Assembly: GCF_000987765.1 (NCBI RefSeq)
Contig: NZ_LAHP01000014.1
Location: 42,120 to 106,119, forward strand
From: Arsukibacterium sp. MJ3
Lineage (GTDB): Bacteria > Pseudomonadota > Gammaproteobacteria > Enterobacterales > Alteromonadaceae
DNA: 64,000 nt
Direction of reading: 5' to 3'
Position numbers and translations under genes: made by a program. Every line of letters begins with the position of its first letter. The stretch's first letter is position 1. The notes beneath the pieces were generated by a model, which did not search any database, was not told the origin of the DNA, and worked only from the letters and a program-made list of their open reading frames with translations. Below are positions 20,454 through 30,047 of the stretch, piece by piece.

Positions 20454-21964
20454 TGGAAGGCCTGGTAGCAGAAGAAGATGTAAAGCCGGTAAGTAGCCGC
20501 ATTCGCCTGCCATTTGGTTTTGCCAAGCGTCATGGTGTATTACTACAACAGCAGCAAGATGGCTGGTTGCTTTATGTGCAACCGACTACCCGGCCTGACT
20601 CGGTATTAGAAGTGCGCCGGCTATTAGCCGAGGGCTTCACAATAAAGTCGCTGTCTGCGAGTGAATTTGAAGCGCTGCTTGAGGCCAGTTATCAGCGTGA
20701 CTCGTCTGAAGCACAGCAATTGATGGAAGATATTGGCAACGAGGTTAATCTGGCCTCGTTGGCCGATGACATTCCTGAAACCGAAGATTTGCTGGAAAAC
20801 GAAGACGATGCGCCCATTATCAAGCTTATCAACGCTATGCTGGGTGAAGCCATTAAGTTAGGCGCCTCAGATATTCATATAGAAACCTTTGAAAAAGCCC
20901 TGATTATTCGCTTTAGGGTAGATGGTTTACTGCGTGAGGTACTTAGGCCGAACCGTCGTTTATCTAGCTTGCTGGTGTCGCGAATTAAAGTAATGTCAAA
21001 AATGGATATTGCCGAAAAACGAGTGCCGCAAGATGGCAGGATTAGCTTGCGAATTGCCGGGCGGGCTGTCGATGTGCGGGTATCGACTATGCCATCAAGC
21101 CATGGCGAGCGGGTGGTACTGCGTTTACTGGATAAAAACAACTCTCACTTAAATCTTGCTGACTTAGGCATGACACTAGCGGTACAACAGGCGGTTTCAA
21201 AGCTTATTTTAAAACCGCATGGCATTATTTTGGTGACCGGACCAACGGGGTCGGGTAAAAGTACTACTTTGTATGCGGGTCTTACCGAGATTAACACCAA
21301 AGATCGTAATATTCTAACGGTTGAAGACCCGATAGAGTACGAGCTGGAAGGCGTGGGTCAAACTCAGGTTAACACCAAAGTAAATATGACGTTTGCCCGA
21401 GGTTTAAGAGCCATTCTACGGCAGGATCCAGACGTGGTAATGGTGGGTGAAATACGTGATCTGGAAACCGCACAAATAGCGGTACAAGCCAGTTTAACCG
21501 GCCATTTAGTGTTATCTACCTTGCACACCAATACCGCTTCTGGTGCTATTACCCGCTTAGAAGATATGGGGGTAGAAGCCTTTTTACTGTCATCCAGTTT
21601 GCTTGGCGTGTTAGCTCAGCGCCTGGTGCGTACCTTATGCATCCACTGTAAAGAATCGCACGAGCCGGATAAAGAACAGCGTAATTTATTGGGTATCAGT
21701 AAAAAAGATGGCCAGGTTATTTTTCGGGCTAAGGGTTGTGAACACTGTAACTTTACTGGTTATCGTGGCCGTACCGGTATTCATGAGTTGCTGCAGGTTG
21801 ATGAAACTATTCGCGAAATGATTCATAACGGTAAAGGTGAGCAGTCAATTGAGAAGTATGCCCGGGCGCACTGCCCTAGTATTAGGGTAGATGGGTTCAG
21901 TAAGGTCATTGCCGGCGAAACTACCCTGGAAGAGGTATTGCGGGTTACCCGCGAGGATGTGTAA
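20453..21964 (+). CDS. gspE: Type II secretion ATPase GspE
   Basis: GspE is the cytoplasmic hexameric ATPase that powers pseudopilus assembly. The 503-residue protein has an N1E domain (about 1-90) that binds GspL, Walker A (GPTGSGKST), an Asp box (VEDPIEYE), Walker B (VVMVGEIRD) and a His box (LSTLHTN). The zinc-binding CIHC and CEHC pairs are separated by about 35 residues. All catalytic elements are intact. It shares one base with gspD before and one with gspF after. Confidence 0.97.
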   Translation: MEGLVAEEDVKPVSSRIRLPFGFAKRHGVLLQQQQDGWLLYVQPTTRPDSVLEVRRLLAEGFTIKSLSASEFEALLEASYQRDSSEAQQLMEDIGNEVNLASLADDIPETEDLLENEDDAPIIKLINAMLGEAIKLGASDIHIETFEKALIIRFRVDGLLREVLRPNRRLSSLLVSRIKVMSKMDIAEKRVPQDGRISLRIAGRAVDVRVSTMPSSHGERVVLRLLDKNNSHLNLADLGMTLAVQQAVSKLILKPHGIILVTGPTGSGKSTTLYAGLTEINTKDRNILTVEDPIEYELEGVGQTQVNTKVNMTFARGLRAILRQDPDVVMVGEIRDLETAQIAVQASLTGHLVLSTLHTNTASGAITRLEDMGVEAFLLSSSLLGVLAQRLVRTLCIHCKESHEPDKEQRNLLGISKKDGQVIFRAKGCEHCNFTGYRGRTGIHELLQVDETIREMIHNGKGEQSIEKYARAHCPSIRVDGFSKVIAGETTLEEVLRVTREDV

Positions 21965-23184
21965 TGGCCGCATTTGAATATCAGGCGCTGGATTTACGCG
22001 GAAAAAAAAATAAAGGGGTGTTAGAAGCCGACAATGCTCGTCATGCCCGGCAATTATTGCGTGAGCAAAAGTTAACCCCGCTTAGTGTTGAACTGGCGTC
22101 GCAGCAAGAAAAATTGGTGGCGTCGGGTCGCAAATGGCTTAGCCGGAAAATTTCTGCTGCCGAATTAGCCTTACTTACCCGCCAACTGGCAACCTTAGTT
22201 GAAGCGGCCTTACCGATAGAAAGTGCCTTACTGGCTGTGGCTGAGCAGTGTGAAAAGCCGCGCTTACAAAATATGATGATGGGTGTTCGTTCAAAAGTGG
22301 TTGAAGGTTATACCCTGGCTGAGGGGCTAGCCGAGTTTCCACATGTGTTTGACCATTTATTTCGCTCGATGGTGGCCGCCGGTGAAAAGTCGGGCCATTT
22401 AGAGCAGGTGCTTAACCGGTTGGCGGATTATACCGAGCAACGGCAGTATATGCGTAGCCAGATATTGCAGGCGTTATTGTATCCGATAATTTTGACTTGC
22501 TTTGCTGTGCTGGTTATCAGCATTTTGCTGGCGGCCGTGGTACCTAAAATTATCGGTCAGTTTGAGCACATGGGGCAGTCGTTGCCAGGCAGTACGTTGT
22601 TTCTGATTGGTGCCAGTGATTTTATTCGACATTATGGCATTGTACTGGTGGTAGCGCTGATGATCTTAGCCGTGCTCTGGCAACGGGCACTGCGCAAACC
22701 CGCCCTGAAATATCGCTGGGACCGTTTTACCCTGCGCCTGGGCATGTTTGGTAAAGTAAGCCGCGGCTTAAATACAGCCCGCTTTGCCCGCACCTTAAGT
22801 ATTTTGAATGCCAGTTCGGTGCCGTTACTCGAAGCCATGCGCATCAGTGCTGATGTGCTGAGTAACAGTTTTATGAAAGAAGCGGTTACGGCCGCAACTG
22901 GCCGGGTACGTGAAGGGACATCGCTGCGCAATGCGCTGGAACAAACCAAAATGTTTCCACCAATGATGCTGCACATGATAGCCAGTGGCGAAAAAAGTGG
23001 CCAGCTTGACGGCATGTTAGAGCGAGCTGCCAATGCTCAGGATAAAGAATTTGAGACCTTGGTAACAGTATCATTAAAGGTGTTTGAACCTGTGCTAGTG
23101 TCAGTAATGGCCGGCATGGTGTTGTTTATTGTGATGGCAATACTACAACCAATTTTAGCGTTAAATAATATGGTAGGTGGATAA
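21964..23184 (+). CDS. gspF: Type II secretion platform protein GspF
   Basis: GspF is the polytopic inner-membrane platform protein that couples GspE to pseudopilin insertion. The 406-residue protein has two T2SSF domains: residues about 70-195 (LTRQLATLVEAALPIESAL, AAGEKSGHLEQVLNRLADY) and about 275-398 (FARTLSILNASSVPLLEAM, ASGEKSGQLDGML). Each is followed by membrane helices, and the last ends at the C-terminus. The start overlaps the gspE stop. Confidence 0.97.
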   Translation: MAAFEYQALDLRGKKNKGVLEADNARHARQLLREQKLTPLSVELASQQEKLVASGRKWLSRKISAAELALLTRQLATLVEAALPIESALLAVAEQCEKPRLQNMMMGVRSKVVEGYTLAEGLAEFPHVFDHLFRSMVAAGEKSGHLEQVLNRLADYTEQRQYMRSQILQALLYPIILTCFAVLVISILLAAVVPKIIGQFEHMGQSLPGSTLFLIGASDFIRHYGIVLVVALMILAVLWQRALRKPALKYRWDRFTLRLGMFGKVSRGLNTARFARTLSILNASSVPLLEAMRISADVLSNSFMKEAVTAATGRVREGTSLRNALEQTKMFPPMMLHMIASGEKSGQLDGMLERAANAQDKEFETLVTVSLKVFEPVLVSVMAGMVLFIVMAILQPILALNNMVGG

Positions 23185-23185
23185 C

Positions 23186-23629
23186 ATGTTAAGGCAAATA
23201 CAAAAAGGTTTTACCTTGCTTGAAGTAATGGTGGTTATCGTTATTCTGGGTATTATAGCCAGTATGGTGGTACCCAACTTAATGGGTAATCAGGAGCAAG
23301 CGGCCCGGCAAAAAACCGTGGTAGATATTCAGCAATTGGAAAGTGCGCTGGATATGTACCGCCTGCGCAATGGCTTCTACCCTACCACTGAACAAACTAT
23401 GCAAGCGCTGGTAACGGCACCCACCACGCAGCCAGCGCCACGGTCGTTTCCTGAAGGTGGCTTTGTAAGGCGCTTACCGAAAGATCCCTGGAACGAAGAT
23501 TATATTCTGGTGAGTCCGGGGCAGTTAGGCCGGATAGACGTATACAGCAAAGGGCCTGATCGGGTTGCCGGCACTGAAGATGATATTGGTAACTGGAACC
23601 TGGATGAAGCAGAAAGTAGCAATAATTAA
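23186..23629 (+). CDS. gspG: Major pseudopilin GspG
   Basis: GspG is the main subunit of the type II pseudopilus. The prepilin site is QKGFTLLEVMVVIVILGI: cleavage after Gly, N-methylated Phe, Glu at +5, and a hydrophobic helix. The C-terminal domain shows the calcium-binding segment (VYSKGPDRVAGTEDDIGNW). I chose the ATG at 23186 (147 residues), which is preceded by GGTGGA and lies just past the gspF stop; a GTG three codons earlier is possible. Processing needs a prepilin peptidase (GspO/PilD) that is not in this window. Confidence 0.96.
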   Translation: MLRQIQKGFTLLEVMVVIVILGIIASMVVPNLMGNQEQAARQKTVVDIQQLESALDMYRLRNGFYPTTEQTMQALVTAPTTQPAPRSFPEGGFVRRLPKDPWNEDYILVSPGQLGRIDVYSKGPDRVAGTEDDIGNWNLDEAESSNN

Positions 23630-24213
23630 TGCTTAATCAGCCATTTACCCGCCTGCATCAGCAGGGCTTTACCTTGTTGGAAGTTATGCTGGTGCTGCTG
23701 TTAATAGGCTTGCTCGCAACCACGGTCGTGCTGAATTTTTCTGGTGACTCCCCCGAGCAGCGGCTAAATAAAGAAACCGAGCGTTTTCAACAGGTGTTTC
23801 AGTTTGTTGCTGAAACGGCCATGTTAAAACAGCAAGAGTGGGGCCTAGTGTTGCAGGAAAATAGCTACAGTTTTGTGTATTTTGACGGTGAAAAATGGTT
23901 GCTTGCTGATGAGCCTAAAGCGGCGCAACGCTATGAGTTGGCGAAAAATTTTCTGTTGCAACTCGAGCTGGAGGGGTTACCTGGCAGTGAATTAAGTTTG
24001 CTAAGCCAGTTAAACTGGCAGGACGACGAAGCTGCCCAAGCTGATGTGGAGCAACCGCCGGTATTACCCCAGGTATTTATTTTATCATCGGGTGAAATCA
24101 GCCCATTTCAGCTAACGTTTCTGTTCGGTGAGCGGCTGGAACAAGTCAGCCAGACCGTCGGTACCGATTTTACTATTCCGCTTAACCGCACTGATGTGGT
24201 AACGGTGCGCTAA
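23629..24213 (+). CDS. gspH: Minor pseudopilin GspH
   Basis: GspH is a minor pseudopilin incorporated into the pseudopilus. The 194-residue protein has the prepilin site QQGFTLLEVMLVLLLIGL after a 14-residue leader, with Glu at +5. The C-terminal beta domain ends PLNRTDVVTVR. The start overlaps the gspG stop by one base (TAATG), and the stop overlaps gspI the same way. Confidence 0.94.
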   Translation: MLNQPFTRLHQQGFTLLEVMLVLLLIGLLATTVVLNFSGDSPEQRLNKETERFQQVFQFVAETAMLKQQEWGLVLQENSYSFVYFDGEKWLLADEPKAAQRYELAKNFLLQLELEGLPGSELSLLSQLNWQDDEAAQADVEQPPVLPQVFILSSGEISPFQLTFLFGERLEQVSQTVGTDFTIPLNRTDVVTVR

Positions 24214-24581
24214 TGGCCAACCGTGGTTTTACCTTATTAGAATTACTGGTGGCTATGGCTATTTTTGCCACGGCCGGCCTGGCAATTATGCAGGCAAGTT
24301 CCGGACATATCAGGGCGCTTAGCCAAATTGAAGAGCTGACTATCGCCAGCTACGTTGCTAATAACCAGCTGCAATTGGCCACGCTGGAGCCGAATTGGCC
24401 ACCACGGGAAATAGTGCAAGGTGAAGTCGAGATGGCTAACCGGCAATGGTTTTGGCGCCAGCAAGCTACTACCGTACCCGACGCAGAGCTGCGCCAGCTA
24501 GTACTGAGCGTGAGTTTAGCGGAACAACCAGACGACGTGCTATATCAGCTTAAAACGTTTATAGGTAAACCAAGTGGGTAA
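24213..24581 (+). CDS. gspI: Minor pseudopilin GspI
   Basis: GspI is part of the tip complex (I, J, K) that starts pseudopilus assembly. The 122-residue protein has a five-residue leader (MANRG), the FTLLELLVAMAIFATAGLA helix with Glu at +5, and the compact I-type C-terminal domain (YVANNQLQLATLEP). It overlaps gspH by one base and gspJ by eight bases. Confidence 0.94.
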   Translation: MANRGFTLLELLVAMAIFATAGLAIMQASSGHIRALSQIEELTIASYVANNQLQLATLEPNWPPREIVQGEVEMANRQWFWRQQATTVPDAELRQLVLSVSLAEQPDDVLYQLKTFIGKPSG

Positions 24582-25302
24582 GCAGCAGGGTTTTACCTTT
24601 ATTGAAATGCTGCTAGCTACGGCAATTTTTGCCATGGTGGGGCTGGCGTCTATTGCGGTACTCACCAGCGTGACGGACAGTGATTCGGCGTCACAAGAAA
24701 GCACGGAGCGGATCCAACAATTACAGCGCACTATGTTAATGCTGGAGCGCGATATTATGCAAATAAGTGCGCGTTATGTCCGGCTAGAGGGTGAAGCTGC
24801 GGTTAAATATCGCTTGTATGGTGAGCAGTATTTGCTGGGTAGTGAAGATCACGGTGTAAGTTTTAGCCGCCAGGGTTGGCGTAATCCGGGTAATATTTTG
24901 CCCCGCAGTGAAGTGCAATTAGTGGCGTATCGCTTAGAGCAAGGCCAGTTGCAGCGTTTGTTCAGTTTATACCCAGACGCAGTAACCGGCACTGAGCCGC
25001 TAACGCAGGTGCTATTACAGGATTTAACGGCGTTTCGGGTCAGTTATTTACAAGGTGAAACTTGGCAGGAAAAATGGCAGGACAGCGTTATGCCCAAAGC
25101 ATTAAAAATAACCTTAGTGCATGATTACCTTGGTGAAATAGAACGGGTGTTTGCTTTACCCTCAGGCTTAGTTGTTCAGGGCACAGTGGCTGCTCCTAAC
25201 CCCAATGCAGCAGGGCAAAATAGCGGTGATACTAATCGCAACAGCTCGGCCAACCCAAATAACCCGAGGCAGCCGGGCGAGCCAAGACGAAGGCAACGTT
25301 AA
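24574..25302 (+). CDS. gspJ: Minor pseudopilin GspJ
   Basis: GspJ belongs to the I-J-K tip complex. The 242-residue protein starts at a GTG inside the end of gspI and has the prepilin site QQGFTFIEMLLATAIFAMVG. The globular domain includes LEDRD-like MLERDIMQIS and GWRNPGN, typical of GspJ. The last 35 residues are a disordered Asn/Pro/Arg-rich tail (NPNAAGQNSGDTNRN), unusual in composition compared with the rest. Confidence 0.94.
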   Translation: MGKQQGFTFIEMLLATAIFAMVGLASIAVLTSVTDSDSASQESTERIQQLQRTMLMLERDIMQISARYVRLEGEAAVKYRLYGEQYLLGSEDHGVSFSRQGWRNPGNILPRSEVQLVAYRLEQGQLQRLFSLYPDAVTGTEPLTQVLLQDLTAFRVSYLQGETWQEKWQDSVMPKALKITLVHDYLGEIERVFALPSGLVVQGTVAAPNPNAAGQNSGDTNRNSSANPNNPRQPGEPRRRQR

Positions 25303-26288
25303 TGCGGACTTCACAGCGGGGTGCTGCGCTAATCACCGTGTTAATGATTTTGGCAATAGTGGTGGTAATAGCGGTTAACATGACCGGGCGTTTGCAGTTG
25401 CAATTACAACGGCAGCAAAACGTGCAACAGCAGCAGCAGGCCTTTTGGTATGCCTTGGGTGCCGAGCAATTTGCCAGGGTATTACTCAGTCGCAGTTTGA
25501 GTGGTCAGGATACCGTTAATTTGCAGCAAGACTGGGCACAAAGTGGTGCTAGCTTCCCGGTTGATGATGGTAATATTGCTGGCGAAATAATCGATTTACA
25601 AGCCTGTTTTAACCTCAATGCATTACAACAAGCTGGCCAGCGCGGGCCTTCAGGACGCATTGAACAAAGTGTAGCGCAGCGCGGCTTTACCCGGTTACTG
25701 GAGTTAGTTGCCAGCGATTTATCAATGCCTGCTGAATACTTAACGGCTCGTATTCATGACTGGCTGGATGAAGACAGTTTGCTTAGTACAGCAGGCAGTG
25801 CGGAAGAAGATGACTATGCTGCTTTACAGTTTCCATATTATAGCGCCAATTCATTAATGGCTTCGGCCAGTGAATTACGGGTAATATTAGACATTACCCC
25901 GGCTGATCTGCAGTTGTTGTTACCTTATATTTGTGTGCTGCCGGAAAACAGTCAACTGTTATTAAATATTAATACTTTAACCGAGCAGTCGGCCGTGTTA
26001 CTGGCAGCACTTATTCCGGAATTAACCGAAGCCGACGCTATTGATATGATTGCCGAGCGGCCGGAAGCCGGCTTTACCAGTATTGATGAATTACTGGCAC
26101 TGCCACAATTGGCTGGTATTGAAATGTCAGATGACGTAAAAGCGATATTAACAATAAAATCCAGTTACTTTCAGTTACTCGCTACGACATCTTATTTAGA
26201 AAGTGGTTTCGTGCTAACGTCAATATTCAGAGTCGATGATGATAATACAGTCAGGGTATTGGCCCGGCGATTTGGAGGCCAGGGGTGA
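25302..26288 (+). CDS. gspK: Minor pseudopilin GspK
   Basis: GspK caps the pseudopilus tip. The 328-residue size is typical of this largest minor pseudopilin. The prepilin site is QRGAALITVLMILAIVVVI, where the usual Glu at +5 is absent, as expected for GspK. The large helical domain contains CFNLNAL and the repeated SAM-like segments (FTSIDELLALPQLAG). The start overlaps the gspJ stop by one base (TAATG). Confidence 0.95.
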   Translation: MRTSQRGAALITVLMILAIVVVIAVNMTGRLQLQLQRQQNVQQQQQAFWYALGAEQFARVLLSRSLSGQDTVNLQQDWAQSGASFPVDDGNIAGEIIDLQACFNLNALQQAGQRGPSGRIEQSVAQRGFTRLLELVASDLSMPAEYLTARIHDWLDEDSLLSTAGSAEEDDYAALQFPYYSANSLMASASELRVILDITPADLQLLLPYICVLPENSQLLLNINTLTEQSAVLLAALIPELTEADAIDMIAERPEAGFTSIDELLALPQLAGIEMSDDVKAILTIKSSYFQLLATTSYLESGFVLTSIFRVDDDNTVRVLARRFGGQG

Positions 26289-27475
26289 GTGAACAGTTAA
26301 TTATCAGGTTAGGTAGCCGCGCCGGCCAAACTATTAGTTGGCTGGTATGGGCCAGCCATAATGCTGAGGTTATTGCCTCAGGAGAAATCGGCAACGCCGG
26401 CGAACTTGAGCAGCTAGCAGTGCGTTTAGGTAGCCGTCCGGTTATTGCCTTGGTTCCGGCGTCTGATGTGGTATTAAAACACATTAGCCTGCCTACCCGG
26501 CCTACCCGGCAAATTTTGCAAGCGTTACCCTATATGCTGGAAGAAGAACAAGCGGAAGATATTGATCTGCTGTGGCTGGCACTGGGTGCTTTGGAGCAAC
26601 ATGATGGACATTACCTGCAACACGTTGCGGTAGTGCAACGTGAGCGGATGAACAGCTGGCTAAGCTGGCTTAATAATGCTGGTTTTAATGTGGTGCGGTT
26701 GTTGCCAGATGCGCTGTTGTTACCAGAAAATCCGTTACCAGCGTGTATTGAACTTAATCAACAATGGTTATTAAAGCAAGGTGCCTGGCAAGCAACCGCT
26801 ATTGATAGCAGCTGGTGGTCGCAATATTTGGCATTGGCTGCAATACCTAATATTGCCAGCTATAGCCCCTGGCCGGCCGATATTATGCAGTCACAGCAAA
26901 ACATGGAACCTGAATTGCCGTTGGCTTTACTGGCAAAACAGTTGCCAGAAATAAGTTTTACCTTGTTGCAGGGGCCTTATGCCCCGAAGCGTCAGCAAAA
27001 TAAAGTCTGGCAGCAGTGGCGCAGTAGTGCTGTGTTAGCCGGGGTGTGCCTACTGACTTATTTACTGGTGCAAGGTTTATCTGTCTGGCAGCTGGAGCGT
27101 CAGTTACAACAATTACAGCAGCAAAGCTTGAGTGAATATCAACACGCTTTCCCCGGTGAAACTATTGTCAATTTGTCACGCCAGGTAAATCAAAAGCTGG
27201 CTGCAGTGGGAATGGCAGGGGAGACGGCTAATTTTTTAACCTTGCTCAGTGCTTTGCAACAGCAGTTAACTGAACTTGGTGACATAAAAGTAGACAGTTT
27301 ACGGTTTGATGCCAGCCGTACTGAGTTACGTTTTTCTGCTAATGCTGCTGGTTTTCAATTATTTGAGCGCCTGAAAACTGCCTTAGAAGGTGCCGGCTAT
27401 GTCATTGAGCAAGGCGCCTTAAGTAACGATGGCGCCAGAGTACAAGGTACAGTAACCATGCGGAGCAGAGCATGA
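26285..27475 (+). CDS. gspL: Type II secretion protein GspL
   Basis: GspL anchors the ATPase GspE to the membrane. The 396-residue protein has a cytoplasmic actin-like domain (about 1-240), one membrane helix (about 248-268, AVLAGVCLLTYLLVQGL) and a periplasmic ferredoxin-like domain that pairs with GspM. The start is a GTG four bases inside gspK, so translation is coupled. The stop overlaps gspM (ATGA). Confidence 0.95.
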   Translation: MSEQLIIRLGSRAGQTISWLVWASHNAEVIASGEIGNAGELEQLAVRLGSRPVIALVPASDVVLKHISLPTRPTRQILQALPYMLEEEQAEDIDLLWLALGALEQHDGHYLQHVAVVQRERMNSWLSWLNNAGFNVVRLLPDALLLPENPLPACIELNQQWLLKQGAWQATAIDSSWWSQYLALAAIPNIASYSPWPADIMQSQQNMEPELPLALLAKQLPEISFTLLQGPYAPKRQQNKVWQQWRSSAVLAGVCLLTYLLVQGLSVWQLERQLQQLQQQSLSEYQHAFPGETIVNLSRQVNQKLAAVGMAGETANFLTLLSALQQQLTELGDIKVDSLRFDASRTELRFSANAAGFQLFERLKTALEGAGYVIEQGALSNDGARVQGTVTMRSRA

Positions 27476-27942
27476 AACAACAGGTTAATAACTGGTGGTC
27501 GAGTTTAGCAAGACGTGAGCAACGACTGGTTAGTATTGCAGCGGTGGTGCTTGGCATTGGAGTGCTTTATTGGTTTATCTGGCAGCCTTTGCATCAGGCA
27601 ATAGTTACCAAAACCACGGCATTAAGTCGGGGGCAATTGCAATTGGCGCAATTGCAGCAAGCATTACCCCAATTGCAGCAAGCTAGTGCTAATCAGGGCA
27701 GAACCGGTGGTAGTCTGGCGCAAATAGTGTCTAATAGCTCACGTAGTTATAATATTACCGTTAGCCGAATGCAGCCACAAAACGACCAACTGCAACTGGT
27801 GTTGGAAGACTTACCTTTTGAGCAGTTATTACGTTGGCTTACCCAGTTACAAACCACTAACGGCGTTAAACTGGTTAGCCTGGATGTGTCTAATACTGAC
27901 AGCAGCGGCATAGTGCGGGTCAGGCGGATGGTAATTGAATAG
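27472..27942 (+). CDS. gspM: Type II secretion protein GspM
   Basis: GspM stabilises GspL in the inner-membrane platform. The 156-residue protein has a short cytoplasmic N-terminus (WWSSLARREQRLVSIAA, the usual GspM signature), a membrane helix (about 20-38), a coiled-coil stretch rich in Leu and Gln (about 44-75), and a ferredoxin-like periplasmic domain. It overlaps gspL by four bases. Confidence 0.94.
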   Translation: MKQQVNNWWSSLARREQRLVSIAAVVLGIGVLYWFIWQPLHQAIVTKTTALSRGQLQLAQLQQALPQLQQASANQGRTGGSLAQIVSNSSRSYNITVSRMQPQNDQLQLVLEDLPFEQLLRWLTQLQTTNGVKLVSLDVSNTDSSGIVRVRRMVIE

Positions 27943-27943
27943 T

Positions 27944-28690
27944 ATGACAAAGTATTGGAAGTTAAGTTTGTTGGCAGCCATCGCCTATGCGTTGTTTATG
28001 CTGTATTTGTTGCCAGCTGCCTGGTTGGTTAAATGGGCAGGATTGCCACCGGCAGTGGTTATAGGTCAGGTACAAGGCACCTTATGGCAGGGTACCGCCA
28101 CGGTAGTACAATATCAGGGGTTGCAGTTTCAACAAGTACACTGGCGCTTTAATGGTTGGTCGCTACTGCGGCTTGCCCCTGAATTTCAGTTAACTGCGGG
28201 CAACGTTGCGGCGCGTCAGCAGCCTTACGCTACTGCCGGGTTAGGCTATAGTTTTAGTGGTATTGAGGTGAAGCAAGCTTTACTGCGGATACCGGTTAGC
28301 CAGTTATTGCCATTAATTGAACTGCCGCTGCCAGTAGCAGCCAGCGGTGAACTACTGGTAGAAATTCAGGACTATCAACAGGGCCAGCCTTGGTGCAGTC
28401 GATTAACCGGCAATGCCAGTTGGCTGGATGCCCAGTTGCAACCCCCCACCGGCACCTGGTTAGAATTAAACAGCATAGTAGCAGATTTACGCTGCGAGCA
28501 AGGAAGCCCGGTGCTAATCACTAATGGCAATAACAGTCTGGGGCTGGCTGTAACTGCTGCAGTAGATAATAACCGTTTAACCGTAAACGGCACCTTAAAA
28601 CCTGACGCCAGCCTGCCGCAAGAAGTGCATCAGGCAATGCAATTTGTTGGCAGGCCCGATGCAGAAGGCCGCTACACCATCCGTTTTTAA
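27944..28690 (+). CDS. gspN: Type II secretion protein GspN
   Basis: GspN is an accessory inner-membrane protein of type II secretion, present in only some systems. The 248-residue protein has an N-terminal membrane helix (about 7-28) and a periplasmic beta-rich domain (GQVQGTLWQGTATVVQYQGL, then HWRFNGWSLL) typical of the family. I chose the ATG at 27944, just after the gspM stop, over a TTG three codons earlier. It ends the operon, 15 bp from convergent yrfG, with no clear terminator between. Confidence 0.92.
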   Translation: MTKYWKLSLLAAIAYALFMLYLLPAAWLVKWAGLPPAVVIGQVQGTLWQGTATVVQYQGLQFQQVHWRFNGWSLLRLAPEFQLTAGNVAARQQPYATAGLGYSFSGIEVKQALLRIPVSQLLPLIELPLPVAASGELLVEIQDYQQGQPWCSRLTGNASWLDAQLQPPTGTWLELNSIVADLRCEQGSPVLITNGNNSLGLAVTAAVDNNRLTVNGTLKPDASLPQEVHQAMQFVGRPDAEGRYTIRF

Positions 28691-28705
28691 CTGGTGGGTT
28701 TACCG

Positions 28706-29401
28706 TTAATGGGTTGCCGCTGCCGGGCGCAGTTTAGAATGCGCCAGAATATCTGTTAGCAGCGGGGTGTAATCTGTAATAGCCGGAAAATCGCTGATGG
28801 TTTTGGCTGGAAGCTTGCTATCGGGGTTTGCTATTGCCAATAGGTGTTTAATACCAAAGTGTTGTGCTGCGGCCAGAATGGGCAAGCTGTCATCAACAAA
28901 TAAGGTGGTACTTTTATCAAAACCGAGCCGCTGTTGCAGTTTTTGCCATAGCGTTTGGCTTTCTTTCGTTACCCCAAACTCATGAGTGGAGATAAGGGTA
29001 CTGATATATTTAGCTAAGTCTGTTCGTTCCAGCTTTAATGATAAGCTGTCTGGGTGGGCGTTGGTTACTAACACAATATTGCGACCTGATTGCTTTAATG
29101 CTGTTAAAAATGCCGGCACATCGGGCCGCATCTGAATTTTATCCATCACCTCACGTTTTAACTCAGTGATCGGCAGTTGCAATCGTCTGCCCCAGTAATC
29201 CAGACAATACCATTCAAGTTTTCCCGTTAGTTGTGCGTATTCACTTTGCAACTGGGCTTTGGCACTGTCGAGGCTAATACCACTAATTTCTGCCCAGCGT
29301 AGCGGTAAATGTTCTAGCCAGAAGTGGTTATCAAAGTGTAAATCGAGCAAGGTGCCATCCATATCCAGCAATACAGTCTCGATTTCTGCCCAGTTCAGCA
29401 T
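28706..29401 (-). CDS. yrfG: GMP/IMP nucleotidase YrfG
   Basis: YrfG is a HAD-superfamily phosphatase that in E. coli prefers purine nucleotides (GMP and IMP). The 231-residue protein has HAD motif I DMDGTLLDL, motif II VTNAHP, a Lys before the last motif (GVTKES) and motif IV FVDDSLP. It diverges from nudE with a 58-bp gap, as in E. coli. Confidence 0.92.
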   Translation of the reverse strand: MLNWAEIETVLLDMDGTLLDLHFDNHFWLEHLPLRWAEISGISLDSAKAQLQSEYAQLTGKLEWYCLDYWGRRLQLPITELKREVMDKIQMRPDVPAFLTALKQSGRNIVLVTNAHPDSLSLKLERTDLAKYISTLISTHEFGVTKESQTLWQKLQQRLGFDKSTTLFVDDSLPILAAAQHFGIKHLLAIANPDSKLPAKTISDFPAITDYTPLLTDILAHSKLRPAAATH

Positions 29402-29459
29402 AGGTTTTTCCTGTTATTCGTTTTATAGTAACGCCCTAGAGTGTAACAGAGGGTAAGTG

Positions 29460-30047
29460 ATGACGCAGCGCCATAGTCGCAAGCAGATACCGGAAATTTT
29501 GGCGCAGGAAATCGTTGCCCAAAGTAAACTGTTTAAAATTGAGCAGTTGCAGTTACGCTTTAGTAATGGTGAAGAACGCCTTTACGAGCGAATGTGTGGA
29601 TCTGGCCGAGGCGCGGTAATGATAGTGGCCTGCCCTGATCCAGCGCATTTTTACCTGATCCGCGAATACAGTGCTGGCACCCATGATTATCAACTGGGTT
29701 TCCCCAAAGGCTTAATTGACCCAGGTGAAGATGTTATGGCTGCCGCTAATCGTGAATTAAAAGAAGAAATTGGCTTTGGTGCTGGCCGATTTGTGCCGTT
29801 AAAGTCGCTGGCACTCGCACCAGGATATTTTAATGCTACAATGCATGTAGTGCTAGCGTTCGACTTATATCCTGAGCAACTAGAAGGAGATGAGCCTGAA
29901 CCGTTAGAACTGGTCAGTTGGGCACGCGCTGACAGCGATTTATTATTACAGCAAATCGATTTCACCGAGGCACGAAGCGTCGCCGCTTTATTACTGGCAC
30001 AGCAATACCTGGAAGCAAACCCGGATGTTTTTAAGCAACCTGCTTGA
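29460..30047 (+). CDS. nudE: ADP compounds hydrolase NudE
   Basis: NudE is a Nudix hydrolase that splits ADP-ribose, Ap3A and NADH-type dinucleotides. The Nudix box is complete: GLIDPGE, seven residues, then RELKEEIG. I start it at the ATG at 29460 (195 residues) behind GAGGG; a GTG one codon upstream is equally possible. The 3' end overlaps cysQ by 23 bp, so the two are translationally linked. Confidence 0.94.
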   Translation: MTQRHSRKQIPEILAQEIVAQSKLFKIEQLQLRFSNGEERLYERMCGSGRGAVMIVACPDPAHFYLIREYSAGTHDYQLGFPKGLIDPGEDVMAAANRELKEEIGFGAGRFVPLKSLALAPGYFNATMHVVLAFDLYPEQLEGDEPEPLELVSWARADSDLLLQQIDFTEARSVAALLLAQQYLEANPDVFKQPA